DNA from: JBKPNZ01 sp046732895
Lineage (GTDB): Bacteria > Actinomycetota > Thermoleophilia > Solirubrobacterales > 70-9
Direction: 5' to 3'
DNA length: 64,000 nt
Assembly (NCBI GenBank): GCA_046732895.1
Contig: JBKPNZ010000031.1
Coordinates: forward strand, 1 to 64,000
How positions within the stretch are numbered: position 1 is the stretch's first letter; every line of letters starts with the position of its first letter. Shown in pieces: positions 51,742 to 59,939 of this stretch. The notes under the pieces are model-generated. The model was not told the DNA's origin and made no database searches. It saw only the letters and a program-made list of their open reading frames with translations. A program made the translations under genes and the position numbers.

Positions 51742-53130
51742 ATGCTCTTCAGGCAGGTAATCCACGAGGACCTCGGCTGCGCGTCGTACCTGATCGGCGA
51801 CGCCTCCGCCGGCGTGGCCGCCGTGGTCGACCCGCAGTGGGACATCGACGCCTACCTCCGGCTGAGCCGCCTGCACGGCGTCGCGATCGAGCACGTGCTC
51901 GAGACCCACAATCACGCCGACCACGTCTCGGGCCATGGCCGCCTTGCACGGGCAACGGGCGCAACCGTCCACGTTCACGAGCTCGCCCAGGCGGAATATC
52001 CGCACGAGGGCTTCAGCGACGGCTGGCGCCTCGAGCTCGGGGTGCTGCAGATCGAGGCCGTGCACACGCCCGGCCATCGGCCCGAGCACACGTCATTCCT
52101 GCTCCGGGACTCGAACCGGGGCGGGGCCCCGTGGGCGCTTCTCTCCGGCGATTCGCTCTTCGTCGGCGACGTGGCCCGGCCCGATCTTGCGGTCGATCCG
52201 CGAGACGGGGCGATCGACATCTTCCGCTCTCTTCACGAGCGCCTGCTCGCCCTTCCCGACGACGTCGAGGTATGGCCGGGCCACGTCGGCGGCTCGCTCT
52301 GCGGCAGCGCGGGCATCGACCACAAGACGTCCTCGACCATCGGCTTCGAGCGCGCCCAGAACCGGGCGCTGGCCTTCCCGACCATGGAGGAGTTCGTCGA
52401 CGACGCGGTCCGCACGATCGGCGCGCGCCCGCCGAACGTCGAGCACATCGTGGCCCTGAACCGCGGCCCCCTGGTCGAGGAGCTCGGCCGGCCGGCCCCA
52501 CTCAGCCCGCGTGGCGTCGAGGGCGCGCGCGCCGAGGGAGCGATCGTCATCGACGCGCGCACGAACGAGCAGTTCGACGAGGCGCACATCCCAGGCGCCA
52601 TCAGCTCCTCCGCCTACGACACCGGCTTCGCGACGAAGGTCTCGCGGGTGATCCCGGAAGGGGCCGAGTTGATCGTCGTGGCCGCCTCCGACGGCTACGA
52701 GCTCGAGGCCACCGAGCTGCTCGCCTCGGTCGGGCTCACGGTCCGGGGCTATCTGGAGGGCGGGATGACCGCGTGGCGCTCGGAGGGACGACCCGTCGAG
52801 CGGCTCGAGCTGATCGATCCCGACGTCCTCGCCGAGAGGCTCGAGGAGTCGAACGGGCTCGTCGTCCTAGACGTTCGCGATGAGAGCGAGTTCGCCGACG
52901 GCCACATCCCCGGCTCCCGCCACATCCCATACGGGGAGCTCGCCGGGCGCATCGACGAGCTCGCGCACGAGCAGCCCGTCGCCGCGGTCTGCAGCGGCGG
53001 GAAGCGCAGCGGCCTCGCCGCCTCGATCCTCCAGCGCGAGGGCTTCGAGCACGTCCTCCATGTCGGCCACGGCGGCGTCGGCACGTGGAGGCGCAGTGGG
53101 CGCCCGGTCGAGACCGGCCGCGCCGACTAG
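51742..53130 (+). CDS. MBL-fold hydrolase fused to two rhodanese domains (persulfide dioxygenase-like)
   Basis: This 462-aa protein belongs to the ETHE1/CstB sulfur-detoxification type. The MBL domain (1-250) has THNHADHVSGH near 55-65, HTPGHRPEHTSF and SGDSLFVGDVARPDL. Rhodanese 1 (about 258-350) has no active-site Cys: its loop reads VVAASDGYE. Rhodanese 2 (about 360-455) keeps it in AAVCSGGKRSG. It is likely to oxidise low-molecular-weight persulfides and pass sulfane sulfur. TATGCT at 51703-51708 is the -10 candidate; AAAGGGA precedes ATG 51742. It overlaps the convergent MFS gene by 4 nt. Confidence 0.87.
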   Translation: MLFRQVIHEDLGCASYLIGDASAGVAAVVDPQWDIDAYLRLSRLHGVAIEHVLETHNHADHVSGHGRLARATGATVHVHELAQAEYPHEGFSDGWRLELGVLQIEAVHTPGHRPEHTSFLLRDSNRGGAPWALLSGDSLFVGDVARPDLAVDPRDGAIDIFRSLHERLLALPDDVEVWPGHVGGSLCGSAGIDHKTSSTIGFERAQNRALAFPTMEEFVDDAVRTIGARPPNVEHIVALNRGPLVEELGRPAPLSPRGVEGARAEGAIVIDARTNEQFDEAHIPGAISSSAYDTGFATKVSRVIPEGAELIVVAASDGYELEATELLASVGLTVRGYLEGGMTAWRSEGRPVERLELIDPDVLAERLEESNGLVVLDVRDESEFADGHIPGSRHIPYGELAGRIDELAHEQPVAAVCSGGKRSGLAASILQREGFEHVLHVGHGGVGTWRRSGRPVETGRAD

Positions 53131-54362
53131 GCCCCGCGGGCGGAAATCGCACTACGCCCGCCGCCGGAACGCTGCGGGCTCGAGAGCCGCGACTCGTCGA
53201 GCCGGCTGGAGAGCAGCAACGCAAGCGCGGCGAGTGCGATCAGGACGCCGCCGTAGACCTCCGCCGTCTCGCGCAGGCCGAACTGCGTGATCGCAGCTCC
53301 TGCCGCGACGGCGGGGAGGCTGAACGCGATGTAGGAGACGGCGAACACGGAGGAGACGAGGGCAGCTCGCTGATCGGCGGGCGCGCGCTCGCTCAAAACC
53401 CGAAAGACGCTGGAGAACGCGGGACCAAATCCCAGGCCGGTGATCGCGCTCCCAACCAAAAACAGCGCGCTTGACTCGATCGCAAGGGCCCAGACCACCA
53501 CGCCCAGACCGGCGATCACCCCCACGAGGCCGCCACGAGCGGTCGTCTGCGGCCGGATGGGCCTTAGCCAGACCGACACGATCGCGCTGATTCCTGACAT
53601 GACGAAGATCGGCAATGCGGCGGCCGAATGACTCGTCTCGCCAAGGACGCCAGCCGCGAGGGAGGCGCCCAGGGACAGCACCAGGCCGCCGAGCGCCCAC
53701 ACAGCGGCCAGGCACGGAAGCGCTGCGATGAAGGCGGCGCGCATGTGGCGCGGGACAGCCAAGCGCGGCCGCAGCGATGCAAACCAACCTCCATCCCTGG
53801 CCACCGTCTCGGGGACGGAGGCGGTCGCTGGAATCGCGAGCGCGAACGCGCCAACGAGCAACCAGAAGACGAACCGGGTGGGGTCCGGTCCGTAGTCGAC
53901 GAGCAGCCCCGCGGACAGCGAGCCCAGCGCGAGGCCGGTCAGGGGTGCAACCGCGCTCATCAGACCGCCGAGCCATGGCTTCGACTCCGGTTGAAGATCG
54001 AGCAGGGCGGCGCTGATGGCCCCCATCGAGGCACCGGTCGCGATCCCCTGGAGGGTCCGCGCGGCGAACAGCCAGCCGATTCCACTCGCCTCGGCGAAGG
54101 CCACCATCGCCACGATCTCGAGGGCGAGCCCGGCCAGCAGCGTCGGCCGCCGACCCACGTGATCGGAGATCGATCCCACGACCAGGAGGGACCCGAGCAG
54201 GGCCAGGGCGTAGACCGCGAAGACACATGTCAGCGTGATCGACGAGAAGCCCCACTCGGACTGGTAGACCGGGTAGAGCGGCGACGGCACGCTCGAGGCG
54301 AAGAGGAGCGCGGCGAGGATCACGGCCAAGATCCAGAACGCACTTGTCCGCTGGAAGCGCAT
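53127..54362 (-). CDS. MFS transporter
   Basis: This is a 411-aa, 12-TM major facilitator exporter. The loop 2-3 signature GSISDHVGRRPTLLAG lies near 60-75, and a second half repeats the pattern. The sequence type (PSPLYPVYQSEWGFSS near the start) is common in drug-efflux-like MFS of actinobacteria. ATG 54362 is chosen because TTAGGAAG precedes it; an earlier GTG-type start would cover the promoter. A TTAGC-n4-GCTAA palindrome overlaps its -10 region, so it is probably repressor-controlled. Confidence 0.88.
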   Translation of the reverse strand: MRFQRTSAFWILAVILAALLFASSVPSPLYPVYQSEWGFSSITLTCVFAVYALALLGSLLVVGSISDHVGRRPTLLAGLALEIVAMVAFAEASGIGWLFAARTLQGIATGASMGAISAALLDLQPESKPWLGGLMSAVAPLTGLALGSLSAGLLVDYGPDPTRFVFWLLVGAFALAIPATASVPETVARDGGWFASLRPRLAVPRHMRAAFIAALPCLAAVWALGGLVLSLGASLAAGVLGETSHSAAALPIFVMSGISAIVSVWLRPIRPQTTARGGLVGVIAGLGVVVWALAIESSALFLVGSAITGLGFGPAFSSVFRVLSERAPADQRAALVSSVFAVSYIAFSLPAVAAGAAITQFGLRETAEVYGGVLIALAALALLLSSRLDESRLSSPQRSGGGRSAISARGA

Positions 54363-54373
54363 CTTCCTAACTA

Positions 54374-54387
54374 TTAGCAAGCGCTAA
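54374..54387. promoter_or_regulatory. Palindromic operator overlapping the MFS -10 box
   Basis: TTAGC-AAGC-GCTAA is a perfect 5-bp inverted repeat with 4-bp centre. On the minus strand TAATAG (complement of 54372-54377) is a good -10 for the MFS gene and is partly inside the repeat. The divergent GNAT gene starts at 54440. TetR or MarR binding would block the exporter. No regulator gene is adjacent. Confidence 0.5.
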
Positions 54388-54439
54388 CACTCGACCCCGG
54401 CCGACCGGCGGAGGCGTGAATCCGCGAGGATGCCCGCCG

Positions 54440-55033
54440 ATGGGCGCATCGGGACCGGAGTCGCTTCTGCGGACCTTCAGCCCGTCGTACCCGATCGAAA
54501 CCGAGCGGCTCCTCGTCCGCCCCTACACCTATGACGACTTCGAGGCGCTCTACGCGATGCACTCGCGCCCCGAAGTGACGCGGTTCGTTCCGTGGGGGAC
54601 GCGAGACGTGGCCGCGACGCGGCGCGTCCTCGAGCGCAAGGTCGAGCGCTCCTCGCTCGTGGAGGAAGGGGACGCGATCGGTCTCGCGGTCGCCCTGCGG
54701 GACGACGGTGCGGTGATCGGTGACCTCTCGCTCTGGTGGTTCACCCGCGAGCATGCCGGGGGTGAGATCGGCTTCCTCTTCCATCCCGACTACCACGGGC
54801 ACGGCTACGCGCTCGAAGCCGCCCATGTGCTCCTCGAGCTGGGCTTCGGAGAGCTCGGTCTGCACCGCCTGATCGGCCGGGTCGATGCCCGCAACGCTCC
54901 GTCGATCCGCCTGATGGAGCGCCTCGGCATGCGGCGCGAGGCGCACCTCGTCGAGAACGAATTCATCAAGGGCGAGTGGACCGACGAGCTGATCTACGCG
55001 ATCCTGCGCCGGGAGTGGAAGCCTGGCCGTTAG
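54440..55033 (+). CDS. GNAT acetyltransferase, RimJ/RimL type
   Basis: This 197-aa protein shows the RimJ/RimL order: YPIETERLLVRPYTYDDFEA near 18-37, RPEVTRFVPWG, GEIGFLFHPDYHGHGYALEA (acetyl-CoA loop) near 108-127, then NAPSIRLMERLGMRREA. It may acetylate ribosomal-protein N-termini, other proteins or an antibiotic. ATG 54440 has GAGGA at 9 nt; an in-frame GTG at 54416 has no properly spaced site. It diverges from the MFS exporter. Confidence 0.86.
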   Translation: MGASGPESLLRTFSPSYPIETERLLVRPYTYDDFEALYAMHSRPEVTRFVPWGTRDVAATRRVLERKVERSSLVEEGDAIGLAVALRDDGAVIGDLSLWWFTREHAGGEIGFLFHPDYHGHGYALEAAHVLLELGFGELGLHRLIGRVDARNAPSIRLMERLGMRREAHLVENEFIKGEWTDELIYAILRREWKPGR

Positions 55034-55038
55034 CCCGG

Positions 55039-55524
55039 TCACAGGAGCGCCCCCTGCCAGGCGCCCTGCTCAAGCGCCAGCAGCGCCCGCTTCACCTCGA
55101 GTCCGCCGCCGTAGCCCGTGAGTGACCCGTCGCTGCCGATGACGCGATGACAGGGCAGGATGATTGCCAGCGGGTTGCGCGCGTTCGCGCCGCCGACTGC
55201 CCGGGCGCGGTCGGGACGGCCCAGGGCGCGAGCGAGCTCTCCGTAGCTGCGGGTCTCGCCGTACGGGATCTCGGCGAGCAGCGCCCAGACCGAGAGGTCG
55301 AAGGGCCGGCCGCGGGGATCCAGCGCCAGCTCGAACTCCGTTCGAACGCCGGCGAAGTACTCCTCGAGCTGCTCGACGACGTCGGCGAACGGCGCCTCGG
55401 CTTTGGTCCAGCCCTCGGTGTTCGGCGGCCGGCGCGGCAGATGCAGGGCCCGGAGGGCGCTCTCGTCCCCAACCAGCGTGAGCTCGCCGATCGGGCTTCG
55501 CCAGGTTGTGTAGAGATCGTTCAT
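55039..55524 (-). CDS. ogt: Methylated-DNA-protein-cysteine S-methyltransferase
   Basis: This 161-aa suicide repair protein removes O6-alkyl groups from guanine. The acceptor cysteine is in ILPCHRVIG near 124-132. The helix-turn-helix SYGELARALGRPDRARAVGGAN precedes it, with the conserved Arg finger. The N-terminal domain begins TTWRSPIGELTLV. Length fits the Ogt type without an Ada regulatory part. ATG 55524 starts the conserved region; upstream in-frame sequence lies in the intergenic space. It converges on the GNAT gene (5-bp gap). Confidence 0.93.
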   Translation of the reverse strand: MNDLYTTWRSPIGELTLVGDESALRALHLPRRPPNTEGWTKAEAPFADVVEQLEEYFAGVRTEFELALDPRGRPFDLSVWALLAEIPYGETRSYGELARALGRPDRARAVGGANARNPLAIILPCHRVIGSDGSLTGYGGGLEVKRALLALEQGAWQGALL

Positions 55525-55595
55525 ACCGAGTAGACGCCAGCACCCGGCGAAAACGTGAGATCCAGCGTGTGCGGTGAACCGCGCGGAGCGCCTCC

Positions 55596-58500
55596 TCACG
55601 CAGGGGCTATCGAGGAGGGCTCAGTGGCGCCTGCGCGGGCGCGGGCCACTCGCTCGAGCCACGGCTCCGCCCGCAGGTCCGCGAAGGTGGACTCGGCGGC
55701 GGTAAGGAGAGGCTGTGCCTCCTCGTCGCGCCCGGCCGCGGCGAGGAGCTCACCGTGCTCCAGCAGGACCTGGGCGAGGTCGAAGGGGTAACCGACCTCG
55801 CGGAAGGCGTCGGCTGCGTTGCGCAGGCGCTCGGTGGCGGCGCCGAGATCGCCCCGACGGGCGGACAGGAGGCCGGCGAAGCGGTCCGCGTGCGCACGCA
55901 TCGATGGCAGGGCCGCGCCCGGAGGCAGGGCATCGACGTGACGAACGAGCGACTCGAGCTCCGCGTCGTCGCGCATGGCCCAGGCGGCGGCGCAGGCCAC
56001 GCCGTAGGCGTCTCGGCGCGACGCAGGCTCGTCGGCCTCGATCGCGGTGCGCGCCAGCTCGAACGCCTCATCCGAGTGTCCGAGCGCTTCCACGGCGACG
56101 GCCTTCGCCGTCCTGGAGCTCAGCCGAACCTGAGTATCGGTGCTGTCGATGCCAAGCTCGACCGCTGGGAGCATCTGCCTGAGCGCATCGAAGTCGCCAC
56201 GGGCCGCAAACAGGCGGGCGGCACCGAGAAATGCGTCGCTCAACGCAACGATGTCGTCCGGGTCTGCCTTCTCCATGCCGAGCGACTGAATGATCACCGT
56301 CGCCTCGTCCCAGCGCCCGAGGGCCACGAGTGACGAGACCCTCCCGGTCAGAAGCTGACGCTCCCAGCCGCGATCGCCTCGTGCCTGGGTGATCTCCATC
56401 GCGGCCTCGGAGTGCGCAAAGGCGTCGGCAGGACGATCGGTGCCCCATGCCGTTGAGCCCAGATTGTTATGGGCGCGAATTGCGATGAGCTGGAGGTCGT
56501 GGCTCAGGGCGAGCTCCAGGGCTCGCGACATCAGCGCATTGCCTTCCTCGGACCGCCCGAGCCAGACGAACACAGTGCCCCTGGTGATCAGTGCGTCGGC
56601 GATCGTTCTCCAGTCACGGGCAGGCTCGGCGATGGCCAGTGCCTCGTCGGTCGCGTCGATCGCCGGTTGGAGGTCCGTCCTCAGCATGTGAAACTTCGCG
56701 AGCTGAGCGGCCACAGCGGCCCGCTCGAGACCCGGCTCCAGATCGACATATGCGCGCTGCGCCATTGCGAGCGCATCGTCGAGCCGATCACACATGGCGA
56801 GCACTTCGGCAACCGTCGCTCGCGCTCGCGCCGCCGCGCTCACCTGACTGCCGGCGTCGAAAAGCGAAACGGCGGCGTCGAGTCGGTCGCGAGCGGCGTT
56901 CCATTCGCCCGCCAATGCGGCGGCGCGGCCCGCCTGCTCGAGGAGCTCCGCGCGGGTCGAGTCGTCCTCCGCAAGCTCGGCGGCCTTGTCGAAGATGCGC
57001 TGTGCCTCCTCGCCGAGGGCGAGGGACGCGGCCCGCCGCCCGGCGTCGGCCAGGGTCTCCCGTGCCGCGTCGCGAATCCGCGGTGCGTCATCCGCCTCGG
57101 GATCCGCCTCGGCGGCCGCCAGGTAGTGGGCGGCGAGCACCTCGGCGATCTCCGCGGCCTCGCTGCCCCACGCCGCCTCGATGTAGCGAGCGGCGGCCAG
57201 ATGGCGGGCCTTGCGGTCCCGGCGGGTCAGAGTGCCGTAGGCGATCGTCCGCAGGAGCGCCTGCAGGAAGCCGTAGTGCCCACGCTCAGCCGAGAGCTCG
57301 CTGTCGTCGAACGCGAAGACCTGCTTGGCGACGAGCGTCTCGAGCATGCGTTCCGCCTCACCGATCGAACGCCCGCCGAGCGCCGCCAGACCGGCCGCGC
57401 TGAACGACTGCCCCAGGACGGCGGCGTCCTGGACGAGCGCCCGCTCGTCGGGCTCGAGCCCGTCGAGCCTCGCGGAGAGCAGGGCCTGGAGCGTCTCGGG
57501 GATCGCCAGCTCCGTGACCTCGCCCGTCACCACGTATCGCGGGCCCTCCTGTGCGAGGAGCCCGCGGTCGAGCAGCATCCGGACGGTCTCGACCGCGTAC
57601 AGCGGCACGCCCTCGGCCCGATCGATGATCCGATGCACCAGCTCGTCGGGCAGGCCTGGCGCGAGCCCACCGAGAACCTCCGACATGGCCTCGCTCGGAA
57701 GCGGTTCGAGCGCCAGCGACGGCCATTCAGAGCGACGCTCGCCGAGCTCCGGGCGCCCGAGAGCCAGGATGAAGATCGGAAAGTCGGAAGACCACTCGAG
57801 CAGGTACTCGATGAACTCGAGGAGCCCTGAATCCGCCCATTGCACGTCTTCGAAGACGAGGACGACCGGGTCCTGGAGAGCGAGGCGCTCGAAGAACAAC
57901 CGCCAGCCGGAGAACAGATCGGCCCGATCCGGGGCGGTTCGATCCTCGAGCCCGAGCAGATGAGCGAGGCGTGGCTCAACCAGGCGCCGCTCGCGTTCGC
58001 CAGGGACGTGCTCCCGGACTGCGCTCTCGAGCTTCCTCCGCGCCCGGTCCGGGTCCTCCTCCTCCACCACCCCCACCCGGGAGCGGACCATGTCGGCGAG
58101 GGCCCAGTAGGCGACCCCCTCACCGTAGGAAAGGCAGCGCCCCTGGTGCCACAAGACGGTGCGCTGCAAGCCATCGAGGTGCTTCGAGAACTCCCAGAGG
58201 AGCCTCGATTTCCCGAGACCGGCCTCGCCAACGATCGAGACCAGCCGAGCCTGTGAATCGCTCGCGGCGGCCTCCCACTCGGAGACGATGTGCGCGAGCT
58301 CACGCTCCCTCCCGGTGAACGGCGCCTCGAGGCCGACGTGGCGCCCCGCCCCCCCGCGTCCGGCCACGACCTGCAACGCGCGCCAGGCCCGGACCGGCTG
58401 CTCCCGGCCCTTGACCTCGTGCTCCCCAGTGTCCTCGTAGGCGATGGCCGCCTCGCTGGCCCGGCGGGTGACATCGTCCACGAGCACCTCGCCTGGGGCG

Positions 58501-59108
58501 GCGAGGCTCTGCAGGCGGGAGGCCGTGTTGACGGTGTCGCCGAGGACCATTCCCTCCCCGTCGGTCCCGACCTCGACTGCGGCTGAGCCGGTCAGCACGC
58601 CGCCGCGCACGCGCAACTCCGGCATCCCGACCTCTTCCGCCAGCGCATTGACGGCCTGCGTCAGCGCGATTGCGGCGCGGACCGCACGCTCGGCGTCGTC
58701 CTCGTGCGCTACGGGGGTCCCCCACACCGCCATGACGGCGTCGCCGATGAACTTCTCGACGGTGCCGCCCAGCTCCTCGATCACGGCGCGGCAGCGATCG
58801 AAGTAGCGGCTCAGGAGCTCGCGGATCTCCTCGGGGTCGCGGTGCTCCGAGAGCGTCGTGAAGCCGACCAGGTCCGCAAACAGGACCGAGACCAGCCGGC
58901 GCTCGGAGACGGCCGGGCGCGGCGCCTGGGCGGCGGGGGCCGGACCCGGCGCAGGACCGAAGAGCGGGTTCCCGCATTCACCGCAGAAGCGTTCCCCAGG
59001 CTCATTGGCGGTGCCGCAACTCGGGCAGGTCAGCTCGAGCGGCGCTCCGCACTGCGCGCAGAAGCGCCGGTCCCCACGATTCTCGGTACCACAGGCGACG
59101 CACCTCAT
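55596..59108 (-). CDS. Zinc-ribbon / class III adenylate cyclase / AAA ATPase / TPR protein (paralogue 2)
   Basis: This 1170-aa protein has the same architecture as the 24013 gene. Tandem zinc ribbons use C3, C6, C17, C20 and C28, C31, C42, C45. The cyclase domain (about 70-255) has D79 (FADLVGFT), K119 and D123 (KFIGDAVM) and the N/R pair in LGDTVNTASRLQ. The STAND-type ATPase has P-loop GEAGLGKS near 293-300 and Walker B VFEDVQWAD. The C-terminal half is TPR-like. Similarity is at architecture level; the helical region differs markedly. ATG 59108 lacks a Shine-Dalgarno; TAAGGG lies about 10 nt upstream. Confidence 0.9.
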   Translation of the reverse strand: MRCVACGTENRGDRRFCAQCGAPLELTCPSCGTANEPGERFCGECGNPLFGPAPGPAPAAQAPRPAVSERRLVSVLFADLVGFTTLSEHRDPEEIRELLSRYFDRCRAVIEELGGTVEKFIGDAVMAVWGTPVAHEDDAERAVRAAIALTQAVNALAEEVGMPELRVRGGVLTGSAAVEVGTDGEGMVLGDTVNTASRLQSLAAPGEVLVDDVTRRASEAAIAYEDTGEHEVKGREQPVRAWRALQVVAGRGGAGRHVGLEAPFTGRERELAHIVSEWEAAASDSQARLVSIVGEAGLGKSRLLWEFSKHLDGLQRTVLWHQGRCLSYGEGVAYWALADMVRSRVGVVEEEDPDRARRKLESAVREHVPGERERRLVEPRLAHLLGLEDRTAPDRADLFSGWRLFFERLALQDPVVLVFEDVQWADSGLLEFIEYLLEWSSDFPIFILALGRPELGERRSEWPSLALEPLPSEAMSEVLGGLAPGLPDELVHRIIDRAEGVPLYAVETVRMLLDRGLLAQEGPRYVVTGEVTELAIPETLQALLSARLDGLEPDERALVQDAAVLGQSFSAAGLAALGGRSIGEAERMLETLVAKQVFAFDDSELSAERGHYGFLQALLRTIAYGTLTRRDRKARHLAAARYIEAAWGSEAAEIAEVLAAHYLAAAEADPEADDAPRIRDAARETLADAGRRAASLALGEEAQRIFDKAAELAEDDSTRAELLEQAGRAAALAGEWNAARDRLDAAVSLFDAGSQVSAAARARATVAEVLAMCDRLDDALAMAQRAYVDLEPGLERAAVAAQLAKFHMLRTDLQPAIDATDEALAIAEPARDWRTIADALITRGTVFVWLGRSEEGNALMSRALELALSHDLQLIAIRAHNNLGSTAWGTDRPADAFAHSEAAMEITQARGDRGWERQLLTGRVSSLVALGRWDEATVIIQSLGMEKADPDDIVALSDAFLGAARLFAARGDFDALRQMLPAVELGIDSTDTQVRLSSRTAKAVAVEALGHSDEAFELARTAIEADEPASRRDAYGVACAAAWAMRDDAELESLVRHVDALPPGAALPSMRAHADRFAGLLSARRGDLGAATERLRNAADAFREVGYPFDLAQVLLEHGELLAAAGRDEEAQPLLTAAESTFADLRAEPWLERVARARAGATEPSSIAPA

Positions 59109-59144
59109 CGGGGCGCGGCCCTTACTCGGTGATCTGCTCCGGGC

Positions 59145-59444
59145 TCAGGCGGTGTCGTCGACAACGACTTCGAGCACCTCGCCGCCGGTGTCACCCTCAC
59201 CGTCTCCCGCACTGCTCACGGCCTCACCGGCTTCGCGGCCGAGGTCAGTGCTGCCGTGCACGTCCTCCTCGCTCGCCCAGAACGAGATCGCGGTCATCTC
59301 ACCGCTCTCGCGATCCGCCAGGACCGTCACTCCTTTGTATCCCTTCTGGTTACGGAACTTGTGGAGGTGGTTGTCCCTGAACTCGGCGACCGCCGCGTCC
59401 ACCTTGTGCGGAGCGACCCTCAGCCTCCGTTTGCGTGCGTGCAT
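59145..59444 (-). CDS. Small ABM-like (antibiotic biosynthesis monooxygenase fold) protein
   Basis: This 99-aa protein has a dimeric alpha-beta barrel pattern: a first strand RLRVAPHKVDAAVAEFRD, a central KGYKGVTVLADRESGEMTAISFWASEED, and an acidic C-terminal strand. Such proteins are often stress or redox related. ATG 59444 has AGGAGG at 7 nt. The C-terminus (GDGEGDTGGEVLEVVVDD) is unusually acidic. Function is unknown; the fold call is moderate. Confidence 0.65.
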   Translation of the reverse strand: MHARKRRLRVAPHKVDAAVAEFRDNHLHKFRNQKGYKGVTVLADRESGEMTAISFWASEEDVHGSTDLGREAGEAVSSAGDGEGDTGGEVLEVVVDDTA

Positions 59445-59585
59445 CGATGCCTCCTGGCTCGTGCGCCTCGAGCACCCCGGCGCCGTCTCCTCGCGGCGCC
59501 GCCAAGGCTACGTTTGTGGAGACACTACGCGCGCCGGTGGGGCTTTTCAACCTCACGAACCGGGCTCGAGCGCGGGGATCACCGC

Positions 59586-59939
59586 TCAGCGCGTGGCCTC
59601 GCGCTCCTCGAGGCGCCGGCGGGCCTTGATCACGGCTGGCACGGACGTGTGGATCGCCTTCGCGATCTGACCGTTGGATCGCTCGGGATCGCGCTTGATC
59701 TCGAACTCGACCAGGGCGACGGCTCGCATGCGGGCGCGGCTTGCCGTCGTGGAGCCCGGGGCGGCGCCGACACCCGCCTCCGCCGCGAGGGCACGCCGGC
59801 AGGTGAGGCAGTAGAGCAGTCCCTCATCCTCGACCCAGGCCGCGGGCAGCGCCGCGTGCTCATGACCCGGCATCCAGCGGGTGGTCATCTGACAACGGGC
59901 GCAGGTCACCTCGGGCGCCGCGTGCTCGGGAACGGTCAT
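59586..59939 (-). CDS. Small zinc-finger / HTH protein coupled to the helicase
   Basis: This 117-aa protein has two CxxC pairs (CARC at 13-16, CLTC at 44-47), suggesting one zinc site. A C-terminal helix-turn-helix follows (ALVEFEIKRDPERSNGQIAKAI and SVPAVIKARRRLE). ATG 59939 overlaps the helicase stop as ATGA. I recognise no named family. Coupling to a DEAD-box helicase and the opposite cold-shock gene suggest a role in RNA metabolism or its regulation (inference). Confidence 0.72.
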   Translation of the reverse strand: MTVPEHAAPEVTCARCQMTTRWMPGHEHAALPAAWVEDEGLLYCLTCRRALAAEAGVGAAPGSTTASRARMRAVALVEFEIKRDPERSNGQIAKAIHTSVPAVIKARRRLEEREATR

